Positions 61,501-64,000 of a stretch of DNA of 64,000 bases are shown here, in pieces. The notes under the pieces are model-generated. The model did no database searches and was not told the origin of the DNA. It saw only the letters and a list, made by a program, of their open reading frames with translations. Location: NCBI GenBank assembly GCA_963971425.1, contig OZ020524.1:14201845-14265844 (forward strand), given 5' to 3'. The stretch comes from Bryoerythrophyllum caledonicum. Taxonomy: Eukaryota > Streptophyta > Bryopsida > Pottiales > Pottiaceae. Positions within the stretch are counted from its first letter, which is position 1; each line of letters opens with the position of its first letter. The position numbers and the translations under genes are program-made.

Positions 61501-62732
61501 CTTGTTTTAGAGTCCCATCTGAGGTTTTGACTGACCGGGTGCATGAGTTCTTTGGGACTTTCGAAGCTTTGTGTACCAACGCTTTGATTGACCATCGAAT
61601 CACTTCGGGGGATCATTCGGAAGCGGACGGTTTGGCGGAGCGTGAACTTCAAATCATAAAGCAGGGCCTATGGAAATGTGGATTACTTCAAGGTGCCTAC
61701 CGTGATTGGAATCTGATTATACCATGGATCGCCATGGGTTACCGATTTAGCCGACAAGCTTCACTAGCCATTTTCAGTCCGTATTAGTTATTGTACGAAC
61801 ATGAGCCAATTTTACCGAGTTCCGTTTGGAAAAAGTTGGCTCCGGTTGTAGATTTGGACGATCGTGAGATGTGGGCCCAGTGTCTACAAGATCGAGCGAA
61901 GTTCTTCAAGCAAGCCATGGAGAATTTATTTATTGCTCAGCACCATGACACCTGAAGGTACGCTTGTATTCGTAGCGGTGCCTACCAACCCCAGCTGCTA
62001 CATTTCTCTATGGGGGATTACTTTTATCTACAACATGAGGCGCTCACGACATTGGACATTAGGACATGGCGCATCATTCTTTACGTGAAGGATGTATTGC
62101 CCACTGGCATCTTGTTGCAGGAAGGCGAGGATGGCTAGGAGTGTTGGGAGTGTACTCTAAGAATTTGACTTCTTGCCATATAACCATTAATGGCTTCGTT
62201 CATCTAGAGTTGGCCATTGTGTGAGACGGTCTTCTGTGTTTCGTGTGTGTAGAGAAGAAGGGCGCGGCTACCATGTTGCTTTGTGACCATTGCAGGCGTG
62301 GATGAGATATAGCTTGCTTGGCGCAGCCTCTTTCTACACTACCGTCCAAAAATTGGACTTGCTCTTGTAGTCGGAGGTCTTCAAGCCACGTTTCACTCGA
62401 TGAAGCGGCTTGAATTTCTCGTGGACTTGTCACTATGTAGTGCGTTGCTATCCAATTGAAGTCCCTGGTTTTGATTCAAGGATAGGCAACGTGAAGATTG
62501 ACCAAAGGATTGGCAACAAAGTTGTCTAAGGCGATTAGAGATGGGGCTCACATTGCACCCGACCTACCCTCTTTTTGTTACTTCTCCATATGCTTATTGA
62601 TTCGAGGACGGGCGACAGCTTTGACTGGATGCGTACAGTTATTGTAGCAACATTATCGTGGCGTTTAATCTTCATAGTGTTGTTTGGTTCTAGTTGGATG
62701 AATGGTCTTTTTATCCGCTAGGGGGGGCACTT

Positions 62733-63195
62733 GAGGGTGAACTACGTACCCTTGTTTTAGTGTATGTTTTTCATTTATTTGATGTTGGTTAGGACTTTCG
62801 ATCTGTTATGGTTATCAATCTTTCTTTAGACGATAGCTGTTACGGGACATTAGGTCGAGGGATCCTTTGTATTATAATGTTTAGCTTAGATTAGTTTGTT
62901 ACTATTCTACTGGCTTAGGGATGTACGACGGCGCACTACATTCATCCGTGGATGTTTTCCATCCACTTAGGATTGTGTGTGTACACATAGCGCTGCATAC
63001 GTCCTTGATTTGATATCTCTGTTAAGTCAAGCATTGTGAGTGAGTTAGAGAGTGTTTAGTGATTACCTTTGCTTGTAAGTGATTGATTATCATTTGTAAA
63101 GGCTCTGCATTCTCTTATACTACTTCCACTCGTTGATTCTCCCTCTGTGGAGTGCGAGACGCTTGACTACTCTTGTGATTCACTAATTATTCCTT
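62733..63195 (+). repeat. 3' LTR of the gypsy fossil
   Basis: Begins TGAGGGTGAACTACG after the polypurine tract and ends near TTATTCC. Its right two thirds match 52,640-52,979. Confidence 0.8.
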
Positions 63196-63300
63196 GAGGT
63201 GTACTACATATACTTGTTTTAGTGTATGTTTTTTGTTTATTTGATGTTGGTTAGGACTCACGGTCTGTTGTAGTTATCAATCTTTTTTTACACAATAGAG
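63196..63300 (+). repeat. Partial second LTR adjoining the 3' LTR
   Basis: The LTR beginning is repeated (TTGAGGTGTACTACATATAC, CTTGTTTTAGTGTATGTTTT) directly after the 3' LTR and stops after about 100 bases. A head-to-tail LTR fragment. Confidence 0.75.
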
Positions 63301-63611
63301 TAGCTCCAAATAGGAATCCAATATGCGTTGACCAAAAGCAAGGAGCTTTAGATGGTAATGGGACGGAAGTAGGTTGGATATACCTCAAATTTACAAGTGT
63401 CGATGAAGGATTTTAGTTGGTTACCAAGGATTGCCTCAAATAAAAAAACAACAGAGCACTATAGTGAGGTGTAAGACAAAAACATTATTTTAAAAAAAAA
63501 ATCCTCATTACATCCATTCAACCAACTAACAAGTGGGGCAATATTAGACAATGTTCATCCAATATTTTTGGTGAGTTTACTTTATTTTTTTCCGTATTTT
63601 TGGTGGATTCT

Positions 63612-64000
63612 TGTCTAAAGCTTCTTGACTATTTTACACCAAAAACACTTTCATATTGCCTGTTCTAATGTAAAGAGCGGAAATGGGGGAAAAGGTCTCA
63701 TTTTAGTTATTACCGATAGTTCTTGATCGAGCTGATAACAAACATGCTTACTACATTATTGAACTTTGATGCACAGATTGGACGATTGTTGGAGTGTTTG
63801 AAGTAAAGAAAAACAATTCTTTTCCTACCTTGCGTAGAAATGATCAATAGACTTTGATTTCATTAGTGACAAAATTTTGCATTACGCAAGGTTTGAATTT
63901 TATAACATCATATTTTACATGATGTCACTTGCTTGTACACCATTTTTTAAAAGTAGACAACATGTGTAGCATATTCAAAACCATTGTGCAAAGAACAGTG
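63612..64000 (+). mobile_element. piggyBac-type MITE, copy 3 (runs off window)
   Basis: Same order of landmarks as copy 1: TTTTACACCAAAAACACTTTC, TTGATTTCATTAGTGACAAAATTTTGCA, GTGTAGCATATTCAAAACCA. The left end is eroded and the right is cut by the window edge. Confidence 0.7.

Larger units (their letters stand above)
52640..63195 (+). mobile_element. Ty3/gypsy retrotransposon fossil carrying a DNA methyltransferase domain
   Basis: LTRs are at 52,640-52,979 (5' copy, truncated at its left) and 62,733-63,195, preceded by a polypurine tract CTAGGGGGGG. They differ at about one site in seven by eye, so the element is old. Internal order on the plus strand: gag (about 55,400-55,800) with a zinc knuckle at 55,980; protease with LDSGAQSLMI near 56,890; cytosine-5 methyltransferase domain about 57,540-58,500; reverse transcriptase from about 58,790; RNase H with MTDHQPLKWLM near 60,120; and integrase 61,025-61,790. 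It is broken at many places (well over ten) and also hosts a TTAA MITE at 53,060. The extra methyltransferase makes it longer than a standard gypsy element. Confidence 0.9.

Overview
The window looks like nuclear DNA of a land plant, most likely a seedless one (moss, lycophyte or fern). Three conserved plant genes are recognisable: exocyst SEC6, protein disulfide isomerase PDIL5-2 and a DRM1/ARP dormancy-auxin protein. All have short GT-AG introns. The rest is a dense mosaic of transposable elements, including three different Tc1-like DD34E elements, which are uncommon in flowering plants. No organism can be named from the sequence alone.

Layout. 1-8.5 kb is a graveyard: a PIF/Harbinger transposase relic, a decayed Tc1-like element (A), an unclassified gag-like relic and a second Harbinger relic. 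8,584-18,832 is a remarkably fresh Mutator (MULE) element with 313-bp terminal inverted repeats, a 9-bp target duplication and two convergent spliced genes: a DDE transposase with SWIM finger, and a large zinc-finger plus Ulp1-type protease protein. 21.1-24.5 kb is a host gene for a membrane-anchored RING-H2 protein with a cysteine-rich EGF-like ectodomain. 24.6-32.0 kb is nested mobile DNA: an LTR with primer-binding site, a Ty1/copia fossil on the minus strand split by Tc1-like element B, and a host protein kinase pseudogene split by Tc1-like element C (202-bp inverted repeats).

32.4-50.6 kb is the gene-rich part: SEC6, a small repeat-containing unknown protein, PDIL5-2, a 601-residue membrane/coiled-coil protein, DRM1 and one small unknown ORF. 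Introns of SEC6 and PDIL5-2 carry several copies of one MITE family. 47.5-54 kb and the last 400 bases hold four copies of a second MITE family with piggyBac-like TTAA target sites, one with an empty-site paralogue nearby, plus foldback DNA.

52.6-63.2 kb is an old, broken Ty3/gypsy retrotransposon. It carries a cytosine-5 DNA methyltransferase domain between protease and reverse transcriptase, and is the most unusual object here. Three independent nested insertions and one empty site give a relative chronology: gypsy and copia fossils are old, Tc1-B, Tc1-C and the TTAA MITEs are later, and the MULE is probably the youngest.
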